Notes: a model not told the origin generated them from the sequence alone. 35,190 bases of DNA from Acidobacteriota bacterium (GCA_023410055.1 JAEYQK010000058.1:1-35190), one strand, 5' to 3'. Positions 1 to 10,119 are shown, counted from the first letter of the stretch. Made by a program: numbers and translations.

Positions 1-406
1 CTCCAGAGACGGTCACAAATGCGGCTGACGAAAGCGTCTCCAATGCCGCAATCTCTTCCGCGCGACGTTCTCCCGCCGGAGTACTGAGATGCTTCTCGCA
101 GGCGGCTTGGGAGAATTCAAGCGACCGCGCGATCGCCCGTGTATCAACCTGTAGCTTGGCCAACCTCGCGCCGTAATAGGTAAGGTTCTCGAAGTAACGG
201 TCGAAATCGCCGTCGGCAAAAAGAGCGTATCCAACCGGCAGATTCAATCTGTCGAGCACGGCCAGAGTGCGGGGATCGAAAGCGAACTCCTCGACCATCT
301 TGCGCCGCCAGGCTTCCGAAATTGAGCCGAAATTCGGTTCCAGGCCCTTAGCAACTTCCCGAATTAGTTGACGGGAGCTTTGCTTGAAAGGCAACATCAG
401 CGGCAC
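1..406 (-). CDS. N-terminal part of an unidentified protein (possible sensor N-domain), cut by window edge
   Basis: Reading leftwards from a GTG at 406, about 135 codons stay open to the window edge, so the C-terminus is missing. The GTG is preceded by AGGAG with 7 nt spacing; an in-frame ATG three codons later (397) lacks a well-placed Shine-Dalgarno, so GTG is preferred. The peptide begins VPLMLPFKQSSRQLI and is predicted mostly alpha-helical, with acidic and aromatic stretches such as LPVGYALFADGDFDRYFENL. That style recalls globin-like or RsbR-type sensory N-domains found in front of histidine kinases, but this is only an impression. The frame and SD support a real gene; the family is not firmly recognised. 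Confidence 0.6.
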   Translation of the reverse strand, partial: MPLMLPFKQSSRQLIREVAKGLEPNFGSISEAWRRKMVEEFAFDPRTLAVLDRLNLPVGYALFADGDFDRYFENLTYYGARLAKLQVDTRAIARSLEFSQAACEKHLSTPAGERRAEEIAALETLSSAAFVTVSG

Positions 407-748
407 GAAAAAACTCCTTAGGACTGCGGTAAGGGCTGCCCACCCCACGTGGGCCTTAACTAGTATGGTAATGCAAAATCTTGTGAGTTGGTCAGCATTT
501 TACCTATTTTGCCGACAAAAATCCAATTCCCGCCAAACAATCGTGACTAAGATGTTTAGTATCACGCTAATGCTGAGTACGTAACGCTTACTGTGGTTAC
601 CACCCATGGCTGCAAGTAGTTGCATCCTTTTCAGCGCCTCGTAGTTCCACGAAACCGCAGAGTGGGCCGCAAATCAGGTACAATCCTGATAAACTGCGCA
701 TAAGGTCCTCCCCTTGCGCGAAATCTTCAGATGAAACAGAGTTCCTAG
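407..748. other. Intergenic region before aroC with inverted repeats
   Basis: These 342 bases hold no convincing gene. A 10-bp palindrome CCCACGTGGG lies near 449. A perfect inverted repeat at 673-690 has 6-bp arms ATCAGG/CCTGAT around TACAAT; the centre resembles a -10 box but no good -35 is seen 16-18 nt upstream. An imperfect GCGC...GCGC hairpin lies at about 696-720, shortly before aroC. Together these could be the leader or operator of aroC, and the region must also carry the promoter of the leftward gene at 1-406. A + strand ORF at 384-584 overlaps that gene and looks non-coding. Confidence 0.45.
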
Positions 749-1933
749 ATGCTGCGATTTTTTACAACCGGCGAGTCCCACGGCGAGGCCTTGGTGGCCG
801 TGCTTTCGGGTTTGCCAGCAGGAGTACCTGTCGATCAGGCGTTCGTTGATCGCGAACTCTGGCGTCGTCAGCAGGGCTATGGCCGCGGCGGTCGCATGAA
901 GATCGAGCGCGATACGGCCCGATTCACGTCGGGCGTACGTCAAGGGAAGAGCATCGGTTCGCCGATCACGGCCTTCATTGAGAATCGTGATTGGGCGAAT
1001 TGGCAGGAGTCGCTGCCCGTGGAACCGGGTGATCCCGCGAAGCACAAGGCGGTGAAGTCACCGCGTCCGGGACACGCCGACCTTTCGGGCGCCCTTAAGT
1101 ACGATTTCAAGGACGCGCGTTACGTTCTGGAGCGCGCGTCGGCACGCGAGACGACGTCACGAGTGGCGCTGGGTGCCTTGGCCAAGCTTTTCTTGCGCGA
1201 GTTGGGCATCGAAGTTCTGAGCCATGTGATCGCCGTTGGCAAGGTGCGCTCGGGAAACTCGGAGCCCGAATGGGCGCAGATCAAGGAGCTTTACGACCGG
1301 GAAGATGTCTTGCTGAACTGTGTCGACGCCGAAGCCGAGCAGAAGATGAAGGCCGAGGTCGACAAGGCCATTGAAGAGCGCGACACTGTCGGTGGCATCT
1401 TCGAGGTCGTTGCGCACGGCGTTGTTCCCGGCTTGGGCACATATGCGAATTGGGACGAGCGTCTCGACACGCAACTGGCAGCTGCGGTGATGTCCGTCCA
1501 GGCCGTCAAGGCCGTAGAAATCGGCAGCGGAATGGAGGGCGCAATCACGCCTGGTTCGTCCGTTCATGACGAGATTGGCTACAACAACTCGGATGACTTT
1601 ACGCGTCCGACTCGTTTCACACGTCGCACGAATCGCGCCGGCGGCATCGAAGGTGGCATGTCCAACGGCGAGGACGTCATAGTCCGCGGCTATCTGAAGC
1701 CGATTGCCACGTTGCGCCGCCCGCTGCAATCGGTTGATTTCAAGACGCGCGAAGTCGTGAAGGCTGCTTATGAACGTTCGGACGTCTGTGTGGTTCCGGC
1801 AGCAGGCGTCGTTGGCGAAGCGATGGTCGCGCTGACGCTCGCGCGAGTGGCCCTCGAAAAGTTTGGCGGCGATTCGCTAGTTGAAACATTACGCAATTAC
1901 AATGGATACGTAGAGCAGTTGAAGCGGTTTTGA
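749..1933 (+). CDS. aroC: Chorismate synthase
   Basis: This 394-residue cytoplasmic enzyme converts 5-enolpyruvylshikimate-3-phosphate to chorismate, the last step of the shikimate pathway, with reduced FMN as cofactor. The family signatures are intact: TTGESHG at residues 6-12, the basic stretch QGYGRGGRMKIE, RPGHADLSGALKY and the RASARETTSR block. The length is typical of the longer bacterial form. The ATG at 749 gives the canonical N-terminus MLRFFTTGESHG; the upstream Shine-Dalgarno is weak. The gene opens a rightward run with def, fmt, rsmB and a PASTA gene, but a gap of about 100 nt before def suggests def may have its own promoter. Confidence 0.97.
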   Translation: MLRFFTTGESHGEALVAVLSGLPAGVPVDQAFVDRELWRRQQGYGRGGRMKIERDTARFTSGVRQGKSIGSPITAFIENRDWANWQESLPVEPGDPAKHKAVKSPRPGHADLSGALKYDFKDARYVLERASARETTSRVALGALAKLFLRELGIEVLSHVIAVGKVRSGNSEPEWAQIKELYDREDVLLNCVDAEAEQKMKAEVDKAIEERDTVGGIFEVVAHGVVPGLGTYANWDERLDTQLAAAVMSVQAVKAVEIGSGMEGAITPGSSVHDEIGYNNSDDFTRPTRFTRRTNRAGGIEGGMSNGEDVIVRGYLKPIATLRRPLQSVDFKTREVVKAAYERSDVCVVPAAGVVGEAMVALTLARVALEKFGGDSLVETLRNYNGYVEQLKRF

Positions 1934-2031
1934 GGCGTTGGGTAGGGCCCGGCTTCGTACCATTAAGAAGAGACGCCGAAGCTGGGGGCTTTAGCCTCTT
2001 GGGTACGAGATAATCTAGAATTAAGCGAACG

Positions 2032-2544
2032 ATGATCTATCCGATAGTTAAATTTGGCGACCCGGTGTTGGAGACGCCGGCGGAAACGATAACGGTATTC
2101 GACGACGAGTTAAGAAAGCTCATCGAAGATATGTTCGAGTCGATGTACGAGGCGCATGGTGTCGGACTTGCGGCTCCGCAGATCGGCATTTCGAAACGGC
2201 TGGCCGTTATCGACGTGAGCTTCAAAGAGGATCCTAACGGCAAGCTGGTGCTGGTCAACCCTGAGGTCATCAAGGTTGAAGGCAAGCATACTCAGCAGGA
2301 AGGGTGCCTTTCTCTGCCCGAATTCCATGAAAACGTAACGCGGCCGAAGAAGGTCACCATCAGGGCCCAGGACGCGCACGGCAAGTGGTACGAGAAGACG
2401 GGCGACGATCTGCTGGCGCGAGCGTTTTCTCACGAAATTGACCACCTCAATGGCCGGCTCTATATCAGCCACATCAGTGCGCTGAAGCGTGACCTGATCA
2501 AGCGCAAAGTGAGGAAGCTCGTAAAACTCGGTGAGTGGAAATAG
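2032..2544 (+). CDS. def: Peptide deformylase
   Basis: This metalloenzyme of 170 residues removes the N-formyl group from nascent proteins. All three family motifs are present: GVGLAAPQIG (motif I), EGCLS (motif II, metal-binding Cys) and HEIDHLNG (motif III, two His ligands and the catalytic Glu). Fmt, which adds the formyl group, follows 23 nt downstream, the classic def-fmt pairing. No strong Shine-Dalgarno precedes the ATG. A TAGAAT hexamer at 2016-2021 and a GATAAT at 2009-2014 are possible -10 boxes, without a clear -35. Confidence 0.97.
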   Translation: MIYPIVKFGDPVLETPAETITVFDDELRKLIEDMFESMYEAHGVGLAAPQIGISKRLAVIDVSFKEDPNGKLVLVNPEVIKVEGKHTQQEGCLSLPEFHENVTRPKKVTIRAQDAHGKWYEKTGDDLLARAFSHEIDHLNGRLYISHISALKRDLIKRKVRKLVKLGEWK

Positions 2545-2567
2545 CCTGCGCTGACTGAGAGCTCTTC

Positions 2568-3500
2568 TTGAAAATCGTCTTTTGTGGCACTCCAAAATTC
2601 GCTGTACCGACTTTGCGCGCACTGGCCGAAAACGGCTTCGACGTGCAGCTTGTTGTCTCTCAACCCGACCGCCCTGCTGGACGCGGTTTGAGCACGGTTC
2701 CAACTCCCGTGAAGCAACTCGCAACCGAATTGGGGATTTCCGTCACGCAACCGGCAGCCATCAAGAACAACGCGGAATTCCGCGCACAGCTTGAGCAGAT
2801 CAAGCCGGACGCAATCATCGTCGTTGCGTATGGGCGTATCATTCCGCAGTGGATGCTCGATCTTCCGCGACATGGCAACATCAACGTCCATGCGTCGCTG
2901 TTGCCGAAATATCGTGGCGCGGCGCCGATTCAGTGGGCAATTGCGAACGGCGACTCGGTCACGGGCGTCACGACCATGAGACTCGATGCCGGGCTCGATA
3001 CCGGTGACATGCTGCTGACACGCGAGATACCCATCCTGACCGAAGACACGCACGAGACGATGGAAGATAAGCTGTCGGCCATCGGCGGCCCGCTCGCGAT
3101 TGAAACATTGCGCGGCCTTGAGCAGGGAACCGTGATTCCAACGAAGCAGGACCATGCCGAGGCAACGCTCGCGCCGATTCTGAAGAAAGAAGACGGTCGC
3201 GTTGACTGGAAGCGCACGTCGGTCGAGATTTGGAATCGCCTTCGTGGCTTCGCCCCATGGCCGGGAGCGTTCACAAAGTTCCGCGGCAAGAATCTGAACA
3301 TCATCAAGGCGCAACCGGCTGCCAGTGGAATTGAGCCGCTTGCTCCGGGCCAGATGCACGCGCAAGGCGAGCATCTCTACGCCGGATGCGGCGAGAACAC
3401 CGTCCTTGAGTTGCTCGAGCTGCAACTTGAAGGCAAGAAGCGCATGAGCGCCAAAGATTTCGCGAACGGCTACCGTCCCAAAGACGACGTGATGGTGTAA
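2568..3500 (+). CDS. fmt: Methionyl-tRNA formyltransferase
   Basis: This protein of 310 residues formylates initiator Met-tRNA using 10-formyltetrahydrofolate. The start is TTG at 2568, giving MKIVFCGTPKFAVPTL, the standard Fmt N-terminus, so no ATG is needed. The catalytic/folate region is clear: NVHASLLPKYRGAAPIQWAI followed by TGVTTMRLDAGLDTGDML. A C-terminal OB-like domain follows (about residues 205-310). It lies 23 nt behind def and its stop is separated by one nucleotide from the TTG start of rsmB, so translational coupling with rsmB is likely. Length matches the family. Confidence 0.97.
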   Translation: MKIVFCGTPKFAVPTLRALAENGFDVQLVVSQPDRPAGRGLSTVPTPVKQLATELGISVTQPAAIKNNAEFRAQLEQIKPDAIIVVAYGRIIPQWMLDLPRHGNINVHASLLPKYRGAAPIQWAIANGDSVTGVTTMRLDAGLDTGDMLLTREIPILTEDTHETMEDKLSAIGGPLAIETLRGLEQGTVIPTKQDHAEATLAPILKKEDGRVDWKRTSVEIWNRLRGFAPWPGAFTKFRGKNLNIIKAQPAASGIEPLAPGQMHAQGEHLYAGCGENTVLELLELQLEGKKRMSAKDFANGYRPKDDVMV

Positions 3501-3501
3501 G

Positions 3502-4857
3502 TTGCCGGCTACTCCTCCGCCACAAACCGTATCTCCAGCGCGCGCCGCCGCGTTCGACGTGCTCGTGCGCGTGGAGCGCGACGAGGCCTTCGCTAACGAG
3601 TTGCTGCATTCGCGCATGCTCGACAAGCTCTCGCCGCAGGACCGCGGACTCTGCATGGAGATCGTCATGGGCGTGCTGCGCTGGCGTTCGCGGCTGGATG
3701 CGGCCATCGCGCAATACTCATTCACTCCGTTTACCCGGCTCGATTTCGAAGTGCTGACTTCGCTCCGCATCGGCGCTTATCAGCTGCAGTATCTCGACGG
3801 TATTCCCAACCGCGCTGCTGTGAACGAGAGCGTGAATCTCGTCAAACGTGCGAAGAAGACATCCGCTGCACCGCTTACGAACGTCATTCTGCGAAAGATC
3901 GCGGCGAGTGTTGCGGGACGAGTCAGGGGGACTCCTCCAACTAGGGCAGCGGAGTTGAGTGCCTCATCCCTTGCGCTGCAGTGCGCGCATCCCGAATGGC
4001 TCGTGGAACGATGGGTGCGCGAGTACGGTCCCGAAGTTGCAGCGCGTGTATGCGAGTTCAATCAACATGTCCCGGCGACCTCGGTTCGAGTTCGCGGCGA
4101 AGAGATTCAATCCGAAGATGTCGTTCTCGGCCCTGGCAAGCTGCTCCGATCCGCGCGCACCGTCCTCAGTGGTGATGTAACCCGCACGGAGGCCTGCCGC
4201 GCAGCTCAAGTAGTCGTGCAGGATGAGGGTTCGCAATTGATCGCCGCACTCGTTGGGCGCGGCTCGCGAATTCTCGATTGCTGTGCCGCTCCCGGCGGAA
4301 AGACCTGGGCCATGGCCGATCGGAATCCCGAAGCGTCGATCGTGGCGGTAGATCTCCACGCACACCGCACGCGATTGATGAAAGATTTGGTCAAGGCCCC
4401 GAACGTCGAATTCATCACGGCCGATGCAACCAAGCTTGGCGTTGAAGGAGTATTCGACCGTGTCCTTGCTGACGTTCCGTGCTCGGGCACGGGTACGCTG
4501 GCGCGCAATCCGGAAATCAAATGGCGTCTGAAAACGACAGACATTGCCGATCTTCATGCACGCCAGGTTTCGATCCTCAACTCCGCGCTTGATCGTCTTG
4601 CCCCTGGTGGTCGACTCGTGTATTCCACCTGCTCGCTCGAAGCCGAAGAGAATGAGCAGGTCGTGGAAGAGGTTCTGCAAGCGCGCGCTAATGGGTTCCG
4701 CGCCGTTGATTGTGGCGAAGAGCTACGCAGAATGCACGAACAAGGCGAGCTCGTGTGGCCCGATCCGCCTGCCCTTACGTGCGGCCCTTATCTCAGGACA
4801 ATCCCCGGTGTGCATCCGTGCGACGGATTCTTCGCGGCTATCATCGAGCGTGCCTGA
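3502..4857 (+). CDS. rsmB: 16S rRNA (cytosine-967 C5)-methyltransferase, RsmB/Sun
   Basis: This 451-residue protein has a NusB-like RNA-binding N-domain (about residues 10-145) and a SAM-dependent Rossmann methyltransferase domain. Visible motifs are LDCCAAPGGKTW (SAM-binding motif I), LADVPCSGTGTLARNPEIKW (motif IV with the PC pair) and YSTCSLEAEENE (motif VI, whose Cys is the nucleophile in RsmB). The start is TTG at 3502, one base after the fmt stop. The fmt-rsmB order is widespread in bacteria. The stop at 4857 lies 46 nt before the PASTA gene. Confidence 0.95.
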   Translation: MPATPPPQTVSPARAAAFDVLVRVERDEAFANELLHSRMLDKLSPQDRGLCMEIVMGVLRWRSRLDAAIAQYSFTPFTRLDFEVLTSLRIGAYQLQYLDGIPNRAAVNESVNLVKRAKKTSAAPLTNVILRKIAASVAGRVRGTPPTRAAELSASSLALQCAHPEWLVERWVREYGPEVAARVCEFNQHVPATSVRVRGEEIQSEDVVLGPGKLLRSARTVLSGDVTRTEACRAAQVVVQDEGSQLIAALVGRGSRILDCCAAPGGKTWAMADRNPEASIVAVDLHAHRTRLMKDLVKAPNVEFITADATKLGVEGVFDRVLADVPCSGTGTLARNPEIKWRLKTTDIADLHARQVSILNSALDRLAPGGRLVYSTCSLEAEENEQVVEEVLQARANGFRAVDCGEELRRMHEQGELVWPDPPALTCGPYLRTIPGVHPCDGFFAAIIERA

Positions 4858-4903
4858 GGAACTTTCATCCTGAGTCTTTCCTGCGTACAATTGAAGAGAC
4901 GCG

Positions 4904-5659
4904 ATGCGCAGGTTCTTCCGATTCCTACTCCGGGCACTTATTGTCGCGACGGTCTTTCTCGCTTCCACGCTGACCGCCATGCGAGTGGCTATTCATGGCC
5001 GCGAAGTAGCTGTGCCCAAAGTGGTAGGCCTGGCAGCATCGGACGCAGAGCGCGCCGCCATCAGCAACGGTTTGCTCGTTGAGGTGGAAAACCGGTTCTA
5101 TAGCAGCGATGTTCCTGACAATCGAGTGCTTTCGCAGTTACCTCCGCCCGGCGAGAAGGTGCGGCGTGGTACGCACCTGCGTGTTGCCTTGAGTCTGGGG
5201 CGTCAGAAGATGGTCATTCCAAGCGTCATCGGACAAAGCCAACGCGCGGCCGAGATCAACATTGGGCGCCGCGGTCTCGAAATCGGATCGGTTGCAGTTG
5301 CGACGTTGCCGGGCTTCCCGCCGGACCAGATCGTTGCGCAATCCCCGCCGCCGAACGCCGAGGGAGTTGCTTCTCCCAAAGTGAATTTGCTGGTTTCGGC
5401 CCCGACAGACGACTCGGTTCTCTACGTTGCACCCGACTTCGTTGGGCGTACATTGGACGACGCGACCAGGGCGATCGCCGTGTCTCCGATGAAGCTCGGC
5501 AAGATCAGCACGCTTGCCGCGAATGGCTCCGCAAAAGCGAACCCTTCGAGCAAAGCAAACTCGAACTCGAAGACACCGGCGGTTATCGTCAAGCAGACTC
5601 CGGCAGCAGGACAGAAGATTCCCGCCGGCACTACGATCACTTTTGAAGTAAAGCACTAG
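4904..5659 (+). CDS. Membrane-anchored PASTA-domain protein
   Basis: The 251-residue product has one N-terminal transmembrane segment (about residues 8-26, after MRRFFRFLLR) followed by an extracytoplasmic part built from three PASTA-type modules: about 34-99 (VPKVVGLAASDAERA...), 100-168 (VIPSVIGQSQRAAEI...) and 174-251 (APDFVGRTLDDATRA...). PASTA modules in penicillin-binding proteins and Ser/Thr kinases bind or sense peptidoglycan fragments; here no kinase or transpeptidase domain is attached. The third module carries an Ala/Ser/Asn/Lys-rich insertion (about residues 205-225) that looks like a flexible linker. Co-orientation with rsmB suggests co-transcription. The molecular role is unknown. 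Confidence 0.88.
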   Translation: MRRFFRFLLRALIVATVFLASTLTAMRVAIHGREVAVPKVVGLAASDAERAAISNGLLVEVENRFYSSDVPDNRVLSQLPPPGEKVRRGTHLRVALSLGRQKMVIPSVIGQSQRAAEINIGRRGLEIGSVAVATLPGFPPDQIVAQSPPPNAEGVASPKVNLLVSAPTDDSVLYVAPDFVGRTLDDATRAIAVSPMKLGKISTLAANGSAKANPSSKANSNSKTPAVIVKQTPAAGQKIPAGTTITFEVKH

Positions 5660-5711
5660 TTCGCCGCTGTTCGTTACCGCCCTCGATCATCAATCTCAAC
5701 TATCAATGCTG

Positions 5712-6488
5712 TTACTGGTTTACGCCGCTGGCGAGGAAACCGCCGTCAACGATCAACATCTGTCCAGTTACGAAGCTCGCTGAATCCGAAGCGAGGAATA
5801 TGCCAGCGCCTACGAGTTCGTTCAACTGGCCGAAGCGGCCCATCGGCGTACGCATCTTCAACTCGGCGCCCCGCGGGGTGCCGTCGAGCAGGCCGGAGTT
5901 TAGGGCAGTACGGAAGATGCCGGGGACCAATGCGTTGACGCACACGTTGTACTTCGCGAACTCAATGGCAAGAGATCGCGTAAGCGAGGCAACGGCCGCT
6001 TTACTTGCTGCATAGGCTGCCACTTCATAAAGCGCAACGAACGAGTTTAACGAAGCAATGTTGATGATGCGGCCGTACTTGTGATCGACCATGTGGCGGC
6101 CGAATACCTGACACGCCTTGAGCGTACCGGTAAGGTTCGTCTCAAGAATGCCGTTCCAATCCTCGTCGGCCATATCCAGCGTCGGTACGCGCTTAATGCG
6201 CCCTGCAGAATTCACGAGGATATCAACGTGTCCGAACTTCTCGGTCACAGCGTTGAGCAGACCTTTCAGACTCTCGCGGTCGTTGACGTCGCATGGAAAA
6301 GCGAGCGTCTTCGAGCCAACTTCTTCCAGTTCCTGGCTGATCTGGTCGACCAATTCCTTGCGGCGTCCGGTAGCGATTACGTTTGCGCCGGCCTGCGCGT
6401 ATCCTCGCGCGAGTTCCAGGCCGAGGCCTGATGTGCCGCCGATAACCACAGCGACCTTGTTCGTCAAATCCAGTCCTGCATATGCCAT
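5712..6488 (-). CDS. SDR-family oxidoreductase, uronate pathway (KduD/gluconate 5-dehydrogenase-like)
   Basis: This is a classical short-chain dehydrogenase of 258 residues. It has the cofactor-binding motif GGTSGLGL at 17-24, NSAG at 93-96, and a catalytic Ser146, Tyr159 and Lys163 (YAASK). Arg42-Arg43 after the second beta strand suggest NADP(H) use. The C-terminus FVTGQMLIVDGGFLASG is typical of the 3-ketoacyl-ACP reductase-like subgroup. Because it is the last gene of a leftward set with KDPG aldolase, KDG kinase and a hexuronate-type transporter, the likely substrate is a sugar-acid intermediate such as 2,5-diketo-3-deoxygluconate (KduD) or a ketogluconate. This is a context inference; the fold alone does not give the substrate. 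Confidence 0.85.
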   Translation of the reverse strand: MAYAGLDLTNKVAVVIGGTSGLGLELARGYAQAGANVIATGRRKELVDQISQELEEVGSKTLAFPCDVNDRESLKGLLNAVTEKFGHVDILVNSAGRIKRVPTLDMADEDWNGILETNLTGTLKACQVFGRHMVDHKYGRIINIASLNSFVALYEVAAYAASKAAVASLTRSLAIEFAKYNVCVNALVPGIFRTALNSGLLDGTPRGAELKMRTPMGRFGQLNELVGAGIFLASDSASFVTGQMLIVDGGFLASGVNQ

Positions 6489-6548
6489 CGTCTATGTCGT
6501 CTCTTCCTGGCGCTTGTCTCTGAAGCGCCGACTGCTTCGTATATCCCG

Positions 6549-7223
6549 TTACTTTGCCTTTGCCGTACTCCCGAGCGCCTGTCGCGTGTCGCGCACGATA
6601 GTTGCGAACCGACTCGCCGTTTCAGTAATCAGCGTCAGGTTCCCCGACTTCAAGGCGGCAGCCGAAACCAATTCGCCACCGATGCCCAGCGCAGCAGCCC
6701 CGGCGTTGATAAAGTCGGCTGCTGTTTGCAGATTCACGCCTCCGGTCGGAACCATTGGTATCTGAGGCAGAGGTCCTTTCAGAGCCCTGATGTACGCGGC
6801 TCCGCCCAGATTCCCGCAAGGGAATATCTTCACGAAATCGGCGCCCGCGTTCCACGCGGTGATTACCTCGGTCGGAGTCAGTGCGCCCGCCATGATGAGC
6901 TTCTTCTTGCTGTTCGCCAGCTTCACCGTGGCAAGATCGAACCCAGGACTGACCAGAAATTGTGCTCCTGCGTCGATGCAGCGCTGCGCTGTTTCGGCGT
7001 CGAGAACGGTTCCTGCTCCCACCAGAACGTCCTTGCTAACGGTGCGGCTAAGTTCGGCGATAACCTCAACCGCGCCCGGGACCGTCATCGTGATTTCCAC
7101 GACAGGAATGCCACCGGCGCAAACAGCTTCAGTTGCGGCCAACGCCAGCGCGGGTGATTGCGCGCGCACTACGGGACAAATGCCGACCTCAATGATCCGC
7201 CGCCGTACTTCTTCTTTTGTCAT
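6549..7223 (-). CDS. eda: 2-dehydro-3-deoxy-phosphogluconate / 4-hydroxy-2-oxoglutarate aldolase
   Basis: This is a class I aldolase of 224 residues that splits KDPG into pyruvate and glyceraldehyde-3-phosphate. The Schiff-base lysine is Lys132 in DFVKIFPC, and Glu43 lies in PVVEITMTVPGA, matching the E. coli Eda active site in position and context. GAGTVLDAETAQ and VPTGGVNLQTAADF form the phosphate-binding part of the TIM barrel. It lies 60 nt upstream of the SDR gene and downstream of kdgK, so it would receive the phosphorylated KDG product. A palindromic repeat locus (7233-7315) lies directly before its ATG and must be part of the mRNA if the two genes are co-transcribed. Confidence 0.95.
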   Translation of the reverse strand: MTKEEVRRRIIEVGICPVVRAQSPALALAATEAVCAGGIPVVEITMTVPGAVEVIAELSRTVSKDVLVGAGTVLDAETAQRCIDAGAQFLVSPGFDLATVKLANSKKKLIMAGALTPTEVITAWNAGADFVKIFPCGNLGGAAYIRALKGPLPQIPMVPTGGVNLQTAADFINAGAAALGIGGELVSAAALKSGNLTLITETASRFATIVRDTRQALGSTAKAK

Positions 7224-7232
7224 TCTTCACCA

Positions 7233-7315
7233 GTGTAGGGACGGGGCTGTGCCCCGTCCTGATATCGCATCCGAGTGCAGGTGCCCCATATCTGCCTGGT
7301 TTTGGCAGATATGGG
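7233..7315. repeat. Palindromic repeat locus, modules A + C, between eda and kdgK
   Basis: Module A occupies 7233-7259 (stem GGGACGGGG/CCCCGTCC around a CTGTG centre) and module C 7280-7315 (GGTGCCCCATATCTGCC ... GGCAGATATGGG). It fills nearly all of the 104-nt gap between eda and kdgK and ends 12 nt before the end of kdgK. In RNA both modules would form strong hairpins between the two cistrons. The same modules recur at 13274, 15845, 16417, 19725, 25000 and 33223. Confidence 0.9.
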
Positions 7316-7327
7316 TTCGTCTTCTGA

Positions 7328-8416
<1,089 letters not shown>

Positions 8417-8442
8417 GATTTCAGCGAGAAAGGCCCGCGCTC

Positions 8443-9972
8443 CTAGTCAACGTCCGCAGGCTTCAGTTTCGGTGCCAATGCCTGGATGACGACCAGGGCG
8501 AGCAAGTACGCCGCTCCGCATCCCACAAACAGTGCCGTGTAATTGCCTCCCGTCCACTTCAGAACGTACCCAATCAGAACGGAGAAGAAGCAGAAGACGA
8601 ACGCGGAACCAAATGTGCCAATGCCCACGACGGATGCGACCGCCCGCTTGGGGAACATGTCGGACGCCAAGGTGAACATGTTGGCAGACCATGCTTGGTG
8701 CGCTGCGGCGGCTACCCCGATCAGAATCACCACGGTCCAGAGGCTATGGCTCAAATATCCTACGAAGGCAACTGGCACCACTGCCACGGCGTAGATCAAC
8801 ATCGCGATTTTGCGTGCCTTATTGACGCTCCAGCCCATGTTGATGAACTTTCCGGGCAGCCAGCCACCGTAGATGCTGCCGACTGCGGAAAGCCAGTAGA
8901 CCACGACAATCGGCCATCCGAGCTTACCCAGCGGCAGTCCGAATTGGGTGTGGAGAAATCCCGGGAACCAGTACAAATAGAACCACCACACCGGGTCTGT
9001 CATTAGTTTGCCGAAGAAAATAGCCCAGGACTGCGGCTTCGGAACCAACCGCTTCCATGGCACCGCTTCTGTCGACTCGACCTGCGTGGAATCGCTATTG
9101 ATGTAAGCCAGTTCTGCGGGTGAGACGGCGGGGTGTTTCTCCGGAGCTCGGTACATCACCTGCCAAAAGATCAACCACGGCAGTCCGACCAGGCCGATGA
9201 TCAGGAACGACCATTGCCAACCCATCGTCAGAGCGAGCCATGGAACCAGCAACGGAGCCAGTGTGGCGCCAACATTGCTCCCGGAATTGAAGATGCCCGT
9301 CGCATAGGCCCGTTCCTTACGGGGGAACCATTCCGCAACGGTTTTGACTGCCGCAGGAAAGTTCGCGGCCTCAGCAATCCCCAACAAGAAACGCGCAACG
9401 CAGAATCCAGCAACGGCAGCAGGCAGCGCGCCTAAAGTGGCTACAGCGGACGTGGTCCCGAGCCACAGAACGTGCGATAGTGCTCCGGCCAGCATTCTGC
9501 CACCTTCGCCAAGCCAGCCAACTGCCTGGGGATAGATCACCAAGGCGTGGAGTGCGGCTGCCAGTGACCATACCAGCAGCGCGACAGCATAGCCGATCTT
9601 TGTGCCGACCTTATCGATGAAGCCGCCAGAGAGCAATAAGCCGATGGCATACGCTGCTGTGAACACGCCAACGATGAATCCGAATTGCACTTCGGTCATC
9701 GCGATTCCGGTCAGCACCCGGCCGTTCTCGACACATGCTGGAACCGCCGCGGCCAGCGCCGTGTCCGCCGGACACATCAAGGTTGGTTTCACCAATGACA
9801 GTACCTGACGGTCCATGTAGTTCAGCGTGGTAGCAAAGAACAGCAGGCCGCAGATCTTCCAACGATACTTGCCGACCTTCTCCGCCACGGTCTTTACTAC
9901 CCCCGATGCTGCTCCGGCGCTATTCTGTTCCGCCACTCCCACCGCAGACACCTTATTGTTCGAGTCGGCCAT
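8443..9972 (-). CDS. MFS transporter, hexuronate/anion:cation symporter type (ExuT-like)
   Basis: This is a polytopic inner-membrane protein of 509 residues with about 12-14 predicted transmembrane helices. The segment GKYRWKICGLLFFATTLNYMDRQ is typical of the anion:cation symporter group that includes ExuT and GudP, as are RFLLGIAEAANFPAAVKTVAEWFP and NSGSNVGATLAPLLVPWL. It would import galacturonate/glucuronate or related sugar acids for the enzymes downstream. It is longer than ExuT (about 430-470) owing to inserts after helix 1 (residues about 70-90, with two Cys) and before RFLLGIAEA (about 145-190, very hydrophobic). ATG at 9972 is preceded by AGGAG with 8 nt spacing. Confidence 0.9.
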   Translation of the reverse strand: MADSNNKVSAVGVAEQNSAGAASGVVKTVAEKVGKYRWKICGLLFFATTLNYMDRQVLSLVKPTLMCPADTALAAAVPACVENGRVLTGIAMTEVQFGFIVGVFTAAYAIGLLLSGGFIDKVGTKIGYAVALLVWSLAAALHALVIYPQAVGWLGEGGRMLAGALSHVLWLGTTSAVATLGALPAAVAGFCVARFLLGIAEAANFPAAVKTVAEWFPRKERAYATGIFNSGSNVGATLAPLLVPWLALTMGWQWSFLIIGLVGLPWLIFWQVMYRAPEKHPAVSPAELAYINSDSTQVESTEAVPWKRLVPKPQSWAIFFGKLMTDPVWWFYLYWFPGFLHTQFGLPLGKLGWPIVVVYWLSAVGSIYGGWLPGKFINMGWSVNKARKIAMLIYAVAVVPVAFVGYLSHSLWTVVILIGVAAAAHQAWSANMFTLASDMFPKRAVASVVGIGTFGSAFVFCFFSVLIGYVLKWTGGNYTALFVGCGAAYLLALVVIQALAPKLKPADVD

Positions 9973-10028
9973 TCTGAGAACTCCTGCTCAATTCTTCTTA
10001 TGTCTTGCTGGATTGACACGCGTGGTGG

Positions 10029-10043
10029 TTCCTTGTACCGGAA
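10029..10043. promoter_or_regulatory. Candidate IclR-family operator upstream of the transporter
   Basis: The 147-nt gap between the transporter and iclR contains TTCC-N7-GGAA (10029-10043; on the minus strand TTCCGGTACAAGGAA), 57 bp before the transporter start. Known IclR-family sites often have inverted TTCC/GGAA-type half sites, and the adjacent gene encodes such a regulator. Only 4-bp arms are perfect, so this is tentative. Confidence 0.35.
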
Positions 10044-10119
10044 TCATCGCGCAATACGGCCATGGGCACCTAGCCGGTGCCGAAACTGCTGGCCTGTTTG
10101 CATCCAAAATCGATGGTAG

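Noticed and set aside
384..584. 66-residue plus-strand ORF
   Set aside because: It overlaps the start and SD of the leftward gene at 1-406, lacks its own SD and shows no recognisable features.
2460..3770. 436-residue minus-strand ORF opposite fmt and rsmB
   Set aside because: It lies antisense to two clearly recognised enzymes, has no family resemblance, and its composition is that of a codon-shadow ORF in GC-rich DNA.
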